Assembly: GCA_023213395.1 (NCBI GenBank)
Contig: CM041465.1
Coordinates: 134,609,741-134,673,740, forward strand
Length of the DNA: 64,000 bases
Source: Cycas panzhihuaensis
Lineage: Eukaryota > Cycadophyta
Direction of reading: 5' to 3'
How positions within the stretch are numbered: the first letter of the stretch is position 1; each line of letters begins with the position of its first letter. The position numbers and the translations under genes were made by a program. Positions 21,604 through 31,454 of this stretch are shown piece after piece. The notes below the pieces were generated by a model. The model was given only the letters and a program-made list of their open reading frames with translations, did no database searches and was not told the origin of the DNA.

Positions 21604-23102
21604 CGTAGGGTTCTACACAGTTGAAGCCTAATGTTGAGCAAAGCGTTGAGATCGTCGGTTGCCGGGTGAAGCCGTCAAACCCAGGACTTGTCCTGAGGGT
21701 CCATCTCCTCTTGTAATGTGCAGAAGTAGGCACAACATATCTATGGTGGTTGAGGTGGTGAAAATTACTATTCAACAGAGCATATGGGTTTACTGGAGTC
21801 AATATTCGGGCATGAAGGCCACATTTGTGGTTGGAGTTGGCTTGTTGGGGGTCATCTGAAGCCGGTTGATGATCTATTGTGGTGATTCAACCCAACAAAG
21901 CATGTACTGATGGTGATTCGACAACTATAAGGACAACCAAGCATGTGTACATGTAAGTCCTTTATATTTCTCATCAAAATATTATAAAAAATCGATAAAA
22001 TAAGGTTGTTTTTGGGTATTGCTTGTTATCAAACCTCTGTGTAGCACCTGTGGACGTGATTGGAGCTTGTACTAACAGTTTTTTGTTTGAATATAAGTGT
22101 TGGGTTGAAATTTACAGCAGTAGAAGGCTGTTTTATTGAATTTTCTATTTTTTGAGGATATAGGAGACTTGTGTGCACAAAATAAGCTTAGAACAGCCAT
22201 ATTGAGGTTGTTTGGGCTCTTGTTATCATGCCTAGGCATGTTTGAGAGCTAGTTGGGCTGTTTTTCTATTGTTCTGGAACCATTAAAAGCTCGCTGGGCT
22301 GAATTTATGTTGACTGGGCACTTCTTGCGTTGATTGGGCACACCTCAGAGTGTTTGTGGCTTCTTTAAGACTGGCTGGGTGCATATATATGTCAGTTGGG
22401 CGTGTGTAAGGAGTGTTGGACTTAATTCAGGCTGTTTACCAGCCGTACAATGTGTTGGGAGGCCGAATACCAAATGTTGGTCCGTTTGGAGTGCACAACC
22501 CATGAGTGTAATATGACAGCCGTGTCCTCTCATCACGCGGGCAACTTTTCTTTGGTGTTCTTTTACTAAGTTACAACCTTAGTAACATCTTTGAAATGTT
22601 AAATTAAAAGATTATAGCACGTGGGTTTAGTGAAGAGGTGCAACTGTCCATATAAGGTTGCACTTTTTGGAATATGCCTTTTGGCATATTCCCCTTAATG
22701 AAAGATTATAAAAAGAACCCTTTGTACCATTGATATATCATATTTCTTCATAGTGTGAAGCAATTGAAGCTTTCTTGAGTTGTTTTGAGTGCGGATCAAG
22801 GAGTATTTTTCATGTTTTGACTTGGAGACCGTGCATTATAGCCGTGTGGAGCCATCCTTTGTTCTTGGAGCATTGTTTTAAGTGCCTTAAGGGTCATTTT
22901 TTGACTTTTTTAAGGGTATTTAAAGGCGTTTGTTGGCCATTTATGAGGGAAAATAGTCGGTGACTTGCTCAATGCATGCACAATCAGTGTTTGGTGCCCT
23001 CCGGAGTGTGCCCTTAAGCTAGAGGACGACACAAGGGTGCATTTTTTTCTTGAAGACTGTCATTTTGGTGTCGTTTGACATATATTAAGCCCGTTTCTCG
23101 AG
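21604..23102 (+). other. Copia A untranslated leader
   Basis: A leader of about 1.5 kb without a long ORF, unusually long for a copia element. Phrases such as TTGGGCTG, CTGGGCTG, ACTGGGCAC and ATTGGGCAC recur between 22,200 and 22,400, suggesting old internal repetition. Confidence 0.6.
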
Positions 23103-23880
23103 ATGGAGCGCCTTATGCCCAAAGTTATCTTCAATGGTAACAATTTCAACGAGTGGAAGGCCAATATGGAGCTCATTCTGATGGTGAATCAACTTTAGGG
23201 AATCACCAAGGCTGTGGTGGACGCAATTCCACTGGACCATAAAGAGCGTGCTCGTCTTGAAGAGAAGAAATTTATGGCCGTGGGACTGTTGAAACTGTCA
23301 CTGGCACCGAACTAGAGAGCTTTGGTTCACAATCTGGACGAACTAGACGAAATATGGACAAAGCTATGTTATACATTTGAGAAGAAGAAGACAAATAGGC
23401 GCCTTGCCCTGATGTTGGAGTTGCTCAATTCACATGTGGAAGATGAGAACAACATCAACTCCTACCTTAATAAAATCACATACTTGAAGAACAAGCTAGA
23501 AGAACTAAAGCAGAACTGCATTGATGATGCCTTGCTATTTGCTATAATCATGTCGAAGCTACCGGTTGCATTTGCCACTTTCTAGACCATTTATGGTAGA
23601 GACGAGGTGATGGAAGCAGAAATGTTTGATGGGCTTAAAAACCTAATTCTAGTAGAGGATGCCAAGCTTAAGCATCATGGAATGCTTGGAGGTTCTGATT
23701 CAAGTCAGTCCTTAGCCATGAAAACTTAGAGGAAGGAGGCCGCTAAGGAGGAGAAGATCACATAGAGGTCAGGAGAAAGTTTACAAGACAAGAAGAAGTT
23801 CAATGGAAAATGCAATTACTATAAGAAGGATGGTCACCGCGAGAAGAACTGTTGGTTCAAGTGACGTGACAAGCGCAAAG
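23103..23880 (+). pseudogene. Copia A gag
   Basis: The ATG at 23,103 opens MERLMPKVIFNGNNFNEWKA, the copia gag N-terminus, where the F-N-W pattern anchors the capsid domain. The clear capsid helices are at 23,322-23,585 (LLNSHVEDENNINSYLNKI, LPVAFATF). The nucleocapsid knuckle at about 23,800-23,845 reads CNYYKKDGHREKNC, so the second cysteine is tyrosine. Several in-frame TAG stops break it. Confidence 0.88.
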
Positions 23881-23929
23881 TTAACCAGGATGATAAAGGC
23901 AAGAGTGTTGCTGCTCATTGCGTCAGAGC

Positions 23930-25175
23930 ACAGACCTTATCAGCTAAGTCAAATTGGAAAGATTATTGGGTGCATGACTCTGGAGCATAGAAGCATATCT
24001 CTTATCAAAAGCATAACTTTGATACGATGAACGAAAATTAGAGTAGTGCGGAGATTGTTTTTGGAGATGCTCGTGTTTTGCTGGTAGAAGGTATCGACGA
24101 AGTATCCATTGCAGGTGGTAAGTTTGCCGAGGTTACTATGTATCCAAGATGTAGTTGAACCTCTTTTAGCCTAGAAAATCTACAAACAAGGCTTGAAGGT
24201 GGAGCTCTACAATGATAAATGCCTGGTTAAGGATCCGAAACAGAACTTTGCCTATCATAGCTACTGGAAAACGCAGGGACAACTTCTAGGTGTTTGAGAA
24301 ATTTCAATCTCAGAAGAAGTTTTATGCCTTTGTTGCTAGTGCTGATGACGTGAGTAAGCTTTGACATAATCGCCTAGGACACCTTAACTATAGGAGCATA
24401 ACACTGCTGAAGAGGTTGAAGATGGTGGAAGGATTGCCATTGGTTGCCTGCTTAGATGGTGTGTGTGACGGGTGCATGTATGGCAAGCATCACCACTACC
24501 CGTTTGCTCGGGAGAATGCTTGGAGAGCCAAGGAGAAGTTAGAGCTTGTACATTCAGACATAATGGGTCCTCTTCCTAACCCTTCTATATCAGGAGCTTG
24601 GTACACCCTTGTATTTATGGATGTTTATACCAGGAAGGCCTAGGTTTATTGTTTCAAAAATGAGTCAGATGAGTTCGATTGCTTTCACGATTAGAAAGCG
24701 ATGGTTGAAAATGAAAGTGACAAGAAGACTAAATCTTTAAAAAGTGATAATGGCAAGGAGTACGACAACCATGCGTTTAATCAGTTCTGTCGCAATCATG
24801 GTATAAATTGGGAATTTATAGTCCCGTATACCCCACAACAGAACGGAGTTGCTGAACGAAAGGACCGCACCATGATGGAGATGGTAAGGTGTATGGTGCA
24901 CGCTAAAAACTTGCTACTGATGTTTTGGGCAGAGGCTGTGGCGATTGCTGTGTATATTCTAAATTGGGTATCGACTCAAATAGTTCGAAGCATGACCCTT
25001 GAAGAGAAATGGACTAGTCAGAAGCTTGTCATTAGTCATTTAAGAACTTTTGGGTGTATTGTATATGCCCACATCCCAGATGATACTTGCAAGAAGCTAG
25101 ATTGGAAGAGTCTGAAGTGCATATTCATGCGGTATTGCAATGAAAATAAAGCCTATAGGCTATGGGATCCATAAG
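23930..25175 (+). pseudogene. Copia A protease and integrase
   Basis: Protease: YWVHDSGA at about 23,965 is the active site, followed by a stop. The pre-integrase zinc region includes CDGCMYGKHHHYPF (24,462-24,503). The integrase core shows HSDIMGPLP (24,552), FMDVYTRKA, KSDNGKEYDNHAFNQFC (24,740-24,790) and PQQNGVAERKDRTMMEM (24,834-24,885), so the D, D and E catalytic positions are visible. The roughly 157-codon piece at 24,701-25,174 is uninterrupted. Integrase before RT is diagnostic of copia. Confidence 0.92.
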
Positions 25176-25341
25176 GGAAGAAGATTGTGGTTAGTCGGGG
25201 TGTAAAGTTTGATGAGTCATCGGCATATCATGTTGAAATATTATGAGAGGAGCCTTTTTACCCCCTACTTCTCTCATTCCCAGATTTTTCAAGCGAAGAG
25301 GACGATGAGCCAGTCACTGAAACACGAGGAAGCAAGACCAA

Positions 25342-25905
25342 GTGGGACGAATAATAATGAGGAGCCGCCGCGAGAAGTACCTCCAGCAACGAGTCCTTCC
25401 ATACCTTTATGGGCAAGGAAGACTATCGAAGATTTCAGTGTGGCGATTCATACCTCAACTTGATGATAGAAGAACAAGAAGTCAACATGCCAGTCAAACT
25501 CTGCTAGTAAACACCAACAACTCCAGTGATCCTGATTCATTCAATGAAGCGAAAAGAGATCCATGTTGGAGAGTTGCGATGGCGGAGTATGGTTCTCTGA
25601 TGAAGAACGATATGTGGGATTTGATTCCACTCCCTCTGACAAAGAACCTTGTTGGATGCAAGTGGGTCTATAAGACAAAGTTTTGTTCCGATGGAGAGGT
25701 GGACAAGTATAAGGCCAGACTTGTCACTCAAGGTTTCAAGCAAAAAGAAGGAATTGACTATGAGGAGATGTTTGCACCAGTCTCCATAATGACAACGGTC
25801 TGCTTGTTCATTTCCTTAGCAGCTACTTATGGTTGGGAGCTACACCAGATGGACGTCAAGTTCGCATTGCTTAATGGGGGATCTAAAAGAGGAGAGTTAT
25901 ATGTC
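25342..25905 (+). pseudogene. Copia A reverse transcriptase, 5' part
   Basis: W-K-Y-K and TQGFKQKEGIDYEEMFAPV (about 25,730-25,785) and LHQMDVKFALLNGG (25,840-25,880) are copia RT blocks; the MDVK aspartate is catalytic. The frame runs into the G2 insertion at 25,911 just after ELYV. It resumes on the far side at 29,824. Confidence 0.93.
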
Positions 25906-25910
25906 GCAGC
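25906..25910. repeat. Target-site duplication of G2 (left)
   Basis: GCAGC, repeated exactly at 29,824-29,828. The LTR terminus TGTT starts at the next base. Confidence 0.8.
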
Positions 25911-26794
25911 TGTTTTCTTTGAAGGATATCTTATTACACTTATGAGATACCCTCACACTTGTCAATGTTACACAGTTCTATAGTCTAGTTCAGGATACTG
26001 TCAACATGGGTATTCACATACATTCCACATATATTTCACAGAATTATACCGCAATGGTACACAACAGTACAAAAATCAACACATACTCAGCATTTCATCA
26101 TCACAACACAAAGAATACACAACTTTCCACGTAACTCTTCCTTTTATTAAGTAATCAGTTTAATTACAGGTCGGAATGCATTCCTATGCATTCTAGCAAA
26201 GATACATTCCTTCATACATTACATCGTGCCCGGATGGTACTTATCATTCAATCTTTGCTCAACTGGCTGTCATACGTGCTGGCTTCCGCACCTTTGTGTA
26301 CCTTTGATAGTCGGCTCTCACCCTTGAGAGTATACAATAGGATTGAATCACTCGGCTCTCACACTGGAATGGTCCTCAAAACACCATTAAGTATGTCCCT
26401 TTGATGCCTTTTGGATGAAAGGTTATGACCCAAAGTCATAACCATACATTTTTATCACCAAGGTACCCTTTCACTTTAACACTTGATTAAGTCTCCTTAA
26501 TGGTGTCTTTTCTGATCCGTACATTCGTACTTATGTCCTTTGGGCTGACGTCATCATTTCTGGGTGCCTTTGGGTCAGATCTGTCCATATGTACCTTGCT
26601 GTCTGCATGCATTTCGAAAAGGTACGTACCTAGGTACGCATCTGGTATGCATCTGTCATACGTACCCAAATTACATATTTTTCATCTTTTTCCACTATGC
26701 GTACCTCCGTACAGTCCATACTTGCATTCCTTTGGTCAATACAAGCCTGTATCCCGTCTTCCTCAAGGCTTATGTGTCACAATATGTCCCAACA
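25911..26794 (-). repeat. G2 3' LTR
   Basis: On the minus strand it runs from TGTTGGGACATATTGT (26,794) to its CA end at 25,911. It aligns with the G3 LTRs, for example the CACAGAATTATACC and ACAACAGTACA segments. It is rich in GTACG/TACGTAC motifs around 26,510-26,660. Confidence 0.88.
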
Positions 26795-26819
26795 TCTATC
26801 CCGGGTCAACATGATTGGG

Positions 26820-26837
26820 TTGAGCATCTTTGCTCAA
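26820..26837 (-). other. G2 stem-loop upstream of the 3' LTR
   Basis: TTGAGCA and TGCTCAA arms around a 4-base loop, at the same place as in G3 and G4. Confidence 0.7.
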
Positions 26838-27285
26838 CAAAAAATTCAAAATTTGGGGTATTCCTCCCCCTCTCTGTTCTAAGGCTGCTCCTGCTGCCTC
26901 TGCTCCGCTGCTTTGTCGCCATTCTTGGTTAATAAATCCTCATCTATTGGCGCTTTGTTTTGTTCAACTTTCCCTTAATTTTCTATATCATGATATATCT
27001 TTCCTCCATGCTTCACCATATGGCTTATTTGTATGATATGAGTTACGGTTGTTTTTCTGTTTTTTAATTTTTTTTTTATATTTTATGTTACATACCGAAC
27101 TGAATCACGTTCCGGTATCAAGGCAATTCTATTTTGCCTCAACTTCATGCAACACACTATGGTACAACCAACTGATTCGGCTGGTAAGTTGCTCCACCCT
27201 GGTTGATATAGGGTTTCAGTTTACTACCCTTGACCATTTCAGGTAGTAGCTGGGCTGATAGTTTCTTCAACTAGATAGTGCCATT
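26838..27285 (-). other. G2 3' untranslated remnant
   Basis: It contains counterparts of the G3/G4 sequence after integrase (TACCAGCCG, GGTTGTACC, TTGATACCG, CCGTAACTCA on the minus strand). It then jumps to the sequence just before the stem-loop. The seven-unit array and the third ORF are missing. Confidence 0.7.
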
Positions 27286-28353
27286 CTAGTACACTTTCTC
27301 AATCCTATATGGGCCTTTCCAATGCATCTTCAATTCTCCTTGGGTTGTTTGGGATTTATTGTCGAAATGCCATACTCGATCACCCTTCTTGAAATACAAT
27401 GTCTTGTCGTGGCGGTCGTGCCTTGTCTTTTTTCGCCTTTTCCTTGGTGTGGTATGCTTTGTCGATTTCATCTTATGATCCCTTAATTGATCTTCTCCTA
27501 ACCAATGTTCTCTACAATGTCTCAAATGGGAAATTCCATATAGTGGTTCTCCATAAAAGGGTTTCACATAATCGCCAACGTATTCTCCATGATTTCTATC
27601 TTCTGGAGTGGCAATTTTGTTTCCTAGACCAGAATCTCTAGGGATGCTCTCAGCAGGTTCCTTTTCTTCTTTCTCAAATTTGTCGTCGATGGTTGAAAAA
27701 GATCTCCCGCTGGGTAGGTGTACCTCTAAAGAAGATGAGGGAGGTTTGTTACTTCCTTCCTCGGGCTGGGATGGGGGTGGGGAAGGGCAATCTACCTCAA
27801 GACCCACACTGGAGGTAGAGGGAAGGTTAGGGTTAGAAAGGGTTGGGGTATTGGGAGGTGAGTTAGGGTAAGGTTTTGGGTAAAAAGGGGGATTTGGGTT
27901 CGGGTCTAGGTTTTTAATGTTATTATTAACACTCGTACAATCAACAAATTTAGATTTAATATCAACATCCTCGGTTACATTCCGAGAAAGTAGGTTACAC
28001 CTATAGGATGAGGGGTTGACTTCATATGCATCTTGTAGCCAGTAATCCATAAATCTCGTCCCGTTTTCATCGTTTGAAGAGTTGTAAATTTCCCCGAAAT
28101 AGGTCGGTTCTGCTTTGTGGCGATCAATTAGTTTGGTGGGTTCTTTGGCCGTATGGTAGAGATTTTCTTTGTCGAACGAAGAAGTTGTTGCTTCACTCGC
28201 AATGGTTGTACTTGAACCATCGTCAGGTATCACTTCAATGGAACTCTTCCCCAACATCGGTAATACTACTTCATTCCCTTCATCTGACAAGGTGAAGGTT
28301 ACGTCTTTCCAACTTTGGAGACATTGGGTTTTGTATAGCCATGGCCTCCCCAA
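27286..28353 (-). pseudogene. G2 protease tail, Pro-rich linker and integrase C-terminus joined by a deletion
   Basis: An uninterrupted 355-codon frame that is not a natural protein. It starts with MGRPWLYKTQCLQSW, the end of the retropepsin, and runs through an acidic then Pro/Asn-rich linker (NPNPPFYPKPYPNSPPNTP) to DYVKPFYGEPLYG. There a deletion junction leads straight into the integrase C-terminus (FKKGDRVWHF, LKMHWKGPYRIEKVY). In G4 the corresponding linker point is followed by two gag-like domains, RT, RNase H and integrase. Confidence 0.82.
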
Positions 28354-28700
28354 GAGTGCTGGATAGGGTGTTGCCCTTCTCCGTTTCTATGATTGTGAAG
28401 TCAATTCTCACCACTATCCCTGCCACATCTACCTTGATGTCGGCCAATCTCCCCATAGGTTGTACCAATAGTTCGTTAGCCAATTTTAACGAATAGGTTG
28501 CCGCTTCCAACTTCGGGCTTCGGTTTACACCGGTCGAGGCGGTAATACATTTACCGCTGCGCCTCCATCAACGATTACTCTTGGGAATGTTTCTCCCAAG
28601 ACCGTCATTGTTACCATCGGATCCATATCAAATGATGGTATGATTTGCTTCAAACTCTTTGTGATTCCACGTTGTAATACTCCTCCTTTGATCTAATCGA
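28354..28700 (-). pseudogene. G2 retropepsin-type protease
   Basis: PRVIVDGG at about 28,555-28,580 is the active-site loop (same D-G-G as G4), followed in another frame by LADIKVDVAGIVVRIDF. A short shift separates the two halves. Confidence 0.75.
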
Positions 28701-29807
28701 TAACTTGGCATAGGGGAATTGTCAACTGCAGCTGTTTGACCAAATTTTCTATCAATAGCAGCATTCTTGGAATGTCTTCCACTGGCAATCCTTTAAAGAA
28801 TTCCTCCATTTGCACCATTTGTGGCTGCACCTTAGGTTCTTCCAGTAGATTCTCTCTTTCTTTCTGTTTATTCTTCCGCGGTTTACCCATTGGTAATACA
28901 TTCTCTTCCTGGACTAGGCCATCCAATACTTGTTTTGCTTTTTTGAATCGATTCATTTCCATTGGCGGATCCAGATATCCTTCGTTTAGTTTCTCCTTCT
29001 GTTTATTTTGGAGTTTGACGTTTTTTGTTTCTGGTATGATCGTCATCAAGTTGGTGGCTTTGGCCTTTCCTTTGCAATCTTCCGTTTTATAGTCACTTGG
29101 ACCACAATTATTACATACGAATGGCTTCTGTTCGTATTCTTGCTTCGTTGGGAATTCTGACTTCCAGTGCCCAAAGTGTAGACAGATGAGGCATCTACCC
29201 GTTGGTGGTTTTTTCCTCGAGGGCTCTTGTGCGCCCCTCGTTGTATAAACATTTCGAGGTGGGTTGCCTCCCCTTCCCCTACCTCATCCTCTGAAGGCCT
29301 TTCCCTTGGGATTGTAGAAACAATCCTTGGTTGTATGCGTATCAACATCGCATATATGGCACCATCTGTCTTGTTGGTGCAATGCACTATTTTTTAAATT
29401 CAATTCACATTCTTTAGTGGTATGTGAATTTTCTTCACAAATGTGGCACCATTTGGTTATTCTTTTGCCGTGATCCTTCTTTTTCGTTGTTTTTTCTTCT
29501 TCTCGGTTATTTCTGATTTTTAATCTGGCCACCTCTTTCCTTAAAGCTTCCAACTCTGATTCCTCTTCTGCCATCCCCACCGCGGAAGGTCTGATTATCT
29601 TGATTTTGTTTCAGTTCTTTAATCTCATCTTGTAATCTCGAATGAGAATCTGTCCTCCTCCTGCATCCATTTCCATTTCAAAATCCAACGCTAGATCTTG
29701 GGCATTCTTAAACGATTTCAATGGATGAGCATGCATCATGGCTCTCAATTTCTCATTCAAACCTCTCACAAAATAGTTTTTCATATTGTGGTCCATTATA
29801 GTTTTTT
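28693..29807 (-). pseudogene. G2 gag (3' part) with CCHC knuckles
   Basis: From 29,796 downward the frame begins MDHNMKNYFVRGLNEKL, almost identical to the middle of G3 and G4 gag. The 5' part is deleted. Knuckles WCHICEENSHTTKEC and WCHICDVDTHTTKDC are perfect. The third has its last Cys replaced by Phe, and the fourth has its His replaced by Tyr. A Lys/Glu-rich spacer follows. Confidence 0.85.
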
Positions 29808-29823
29808 ACAATATGTCCCAACA
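29808..29823 (-). repeat. G2 5' LTR remnant (16 bp)
   Basis: ACAATATGTCCCAACA is the reverse complement of the LTR start and equals the plus-strand sequence at 26,779-26,794. It abuts the GCAGC target duplication. Deleted sequence lies between it and gag. Confidence 0.75.
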
Positions 29824-30880
29824 GCAGCCTTTGGGATTCGTTAAGGATGGCCAGGAGCATCTTTTTTGCCGTTTGAAGAAGTCAATATATGGCCTGAAAC
29901 AAACACCCCGCGCTTGGTATGAAAAAATGGCTGCTAAGTTGAAAGTTGAAGGTTTTGAGATTTCAAAACTCGACGCAAACCTATATGTGAAAAGAAAAGG
30001 GACTTCAATAGTTGCTTGCGTGGTGTATGTGGATGATTTAATCATCAGCAGTAATTGTGGCAAGGCTATAGTAGAAGTCAAGTCTAATCTAGGAGCTTCA
30101 CTTGACATGATAGACCTTGGGAGACTTCACTATTTCCTCAGCATACAGATAAGGCAAATAGATGATTGGATAGTGTTGTTGCAGTCGTAGTATGTGAAGA
30201 ACCTACTAGAGAAATTTGGGATGTAGAATTGCCAACCTGTTGTAACACCATGTGTAAAAGGCGCAAGGTTGCAGAAGGATATGGCTAAACCCTCTATAGA
30301 TGGCACAAAATATCGCCAGTTGGTAGGGAATTTGATCTATTTGACTCATACGAGGCTTGATATCGCATACGCTATTGGATTGGTTTCCTGCTATATATAA
30401 AATCCTCAGGAGCCTCATTTGGTTGTAGCGAAGCGGATTCTGAAGTATTTGGAGGGGACAATCAATCTTGGTCTTGAATACCATCAAGGTGAAGAGATAA
30501 GGTTGCATGGCTACACAAATGCTAATTAGGGAGGAGACTCTGACGATCGGAAGTCCACAGCTGGATATTTGTTTGGTGTTGGTAATGGATTTGTAAGGTC
30601 TCTTGGAGTTTCCAATGGACATTCGGTTATCTTTGTTGATAATCAGAATACCATTCGCCTATCGAAGAATCCTGAGTTTCATTCACGTAGGAAGCATATC
30701 GAGATTCAACACCACTACATTTGTGAACTGATCAAGTCAGGGAAGCTGCAGGTCGACTATTGTCTGGGTGAATTCCAGCTTGCAGACATGTTCACCAAGG
30801 CACTCATTGAAGATCATTTCATGAAGATGCGTACCGGATTAGGACTCACGAATGTTATCCTTGAGGGGGGATGTATCGAC
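29824..30880 (+). pseudogene. Copia A reverse transcriptase 3' part and RNase H
   Basis: It starts with the GCAGC duplicate and continues PLGFVKDG, LFCRLKKSIYGLKQTPRAWY (29,860-29,925) and the intact catalytic box VVYVDDLIISS (30,020-30,052). RNase H follows: HGYTN near 30,510, FVDNQNTIRLSKNPEFHSRRKH (30,630-30,700), FQLADMFTKAL (30,774-30,806). The main breaks are TAG stops and a shift near 30,190-30,570. Confidence 0.92.
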
Positions 30881-30960
30881 AAGGATAAAAAAGCTGCAGG
30901 ATAGTCCTGACCTTCATGATAACACAACTGTTGTAGTTGGTAGGCTCCCCACATTCACAT

Positions 30961-30970
30961 TAAGGGGGGA
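30961..30970 (+). other. Copia A polypurine tract
   Basis: TAAGGGGGGA immediately before the 3' LTR. It would prime plus-strand DNA synthesis. Confidence 0.9.
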
Positions 30971-31325
30971 TGTTAACGTGGCAGTTGATTGTTAAGCCAC
31001 CAAGTTAATATTAATGTGGTTTAACTAAGGTGATTAAGCAAAAATGTGCGACTTTTTCGGAGGGTCACAACCCTAATTGGGTGACACCTCTTGGAAGAGT
31101 ATAAAAGCCTTGAAGCCTTGTGTATTCAATATATAAAATCAAGTGTGCAATAATAAATGTGATCTAGAAGGATCTTTTGTGGTGGGTTTTTTTCTGAAAG
31201 GGTTTTCCCACATAAATCCTGTGTACTGTGCATCTGTTTTTAGTGTGTATTCTTGTTTGCTTGCTGTGTATGGTTAAAGATTCTGCAGATGGGAACATAC
31301 TTGTGTGATTTCATGTTCTCGAACA
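30971..31325 (+). repeat. Copia A 3' LTR
   Basis: 355 bp, TGTTAACGTGG to TCTCGAACA, colinear with the 5' LTR without net length change. TATA box TATAAAAG near 31,100. Confidence 0.92.
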
Positions 31326-31454
31326 CTCTCCAATCCATTTATTCTCATCTTTAATAGTAGATTCAAGACTATTCTCAACTGCCATATCAACCTCTATTGG
31401 TTGCTTTTTTGCTAGTAACAAACAACTTTTATGTTATGGAAAATGGCATCTAAA
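31326..31454. repeat. Right part of the second 314-bp tandem copy
   Basis: ATTCTCATCTTTAATAGTAGATTC and the CCATATCAACCTCTATTGGTT stretch match 20,935-20,995 of the first copy, continuing the unit that Copia A split at 21,236. Confidence 0.75.

Larger units (their letters stand above)
25911..29823 (-). mobile_element. G2: internally deleted Ty3/gypsy element nested in Copia A
   Basis: A minus-strand member of the G family (see G3 and G4). On the plus strand it begins with a complete 884-bp 3' LTR, continues with 3' UTR, the end of integrase, linker, protease and gag, and stops at ACAATATGTCCCAACA, which is only the first 16 bp of a 5' LTR. Perfect GCAGC duplications flank it. So both termini survive, but nearly all of the 5' LTR with the gag start, the RT-RNase H-integrase block, and the third ORF have been deleted. 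Gag is nearly identical to that of G3 and G4, whereas the integrase end is clearly diverged. Confidence 0.9.
21237..31325 (+). mobile_element. Copia A: Ty1/copia LTR retrotransposon interrupted by G2
   Basis: Two 355-bp LTRs flank gag, protease, integrase, RT and RNase H in copia order. The total is 10.1 kb including the 3.9-kb G2 insertion in RT. PBS, PPT and TG...CA LTR ends are all present. Flanking five-base sequences (CAATC and CTCTC) do not match exactly, so the target duplication has drifted. By eye the LTRs differ at about 25 of 355 positions, mostly transitions. Several coding regions carry TAG stops. Confidence 0.93.

Noticed and set aside
26500-26932. Plus-strand Cys/Tyr-rich ORFs in the G2 LTR
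   Set aside because: They are antisense readings of LTR motifs (GTACG repeats) and recur wherever this LTR occurs.
27286-28353. The 355-codon minus-strand ORF as a novel gene
   Set aside because: It is a deletion fusion of G2 protease tail, linker and integrase end.
31326-31335. CAATC at 31,331 as exact target duplicate of Copia A
   Set aside because: It would put the LTR end at CTCTC instead of CA; drifted CTCTC next to the CA end is more likely.
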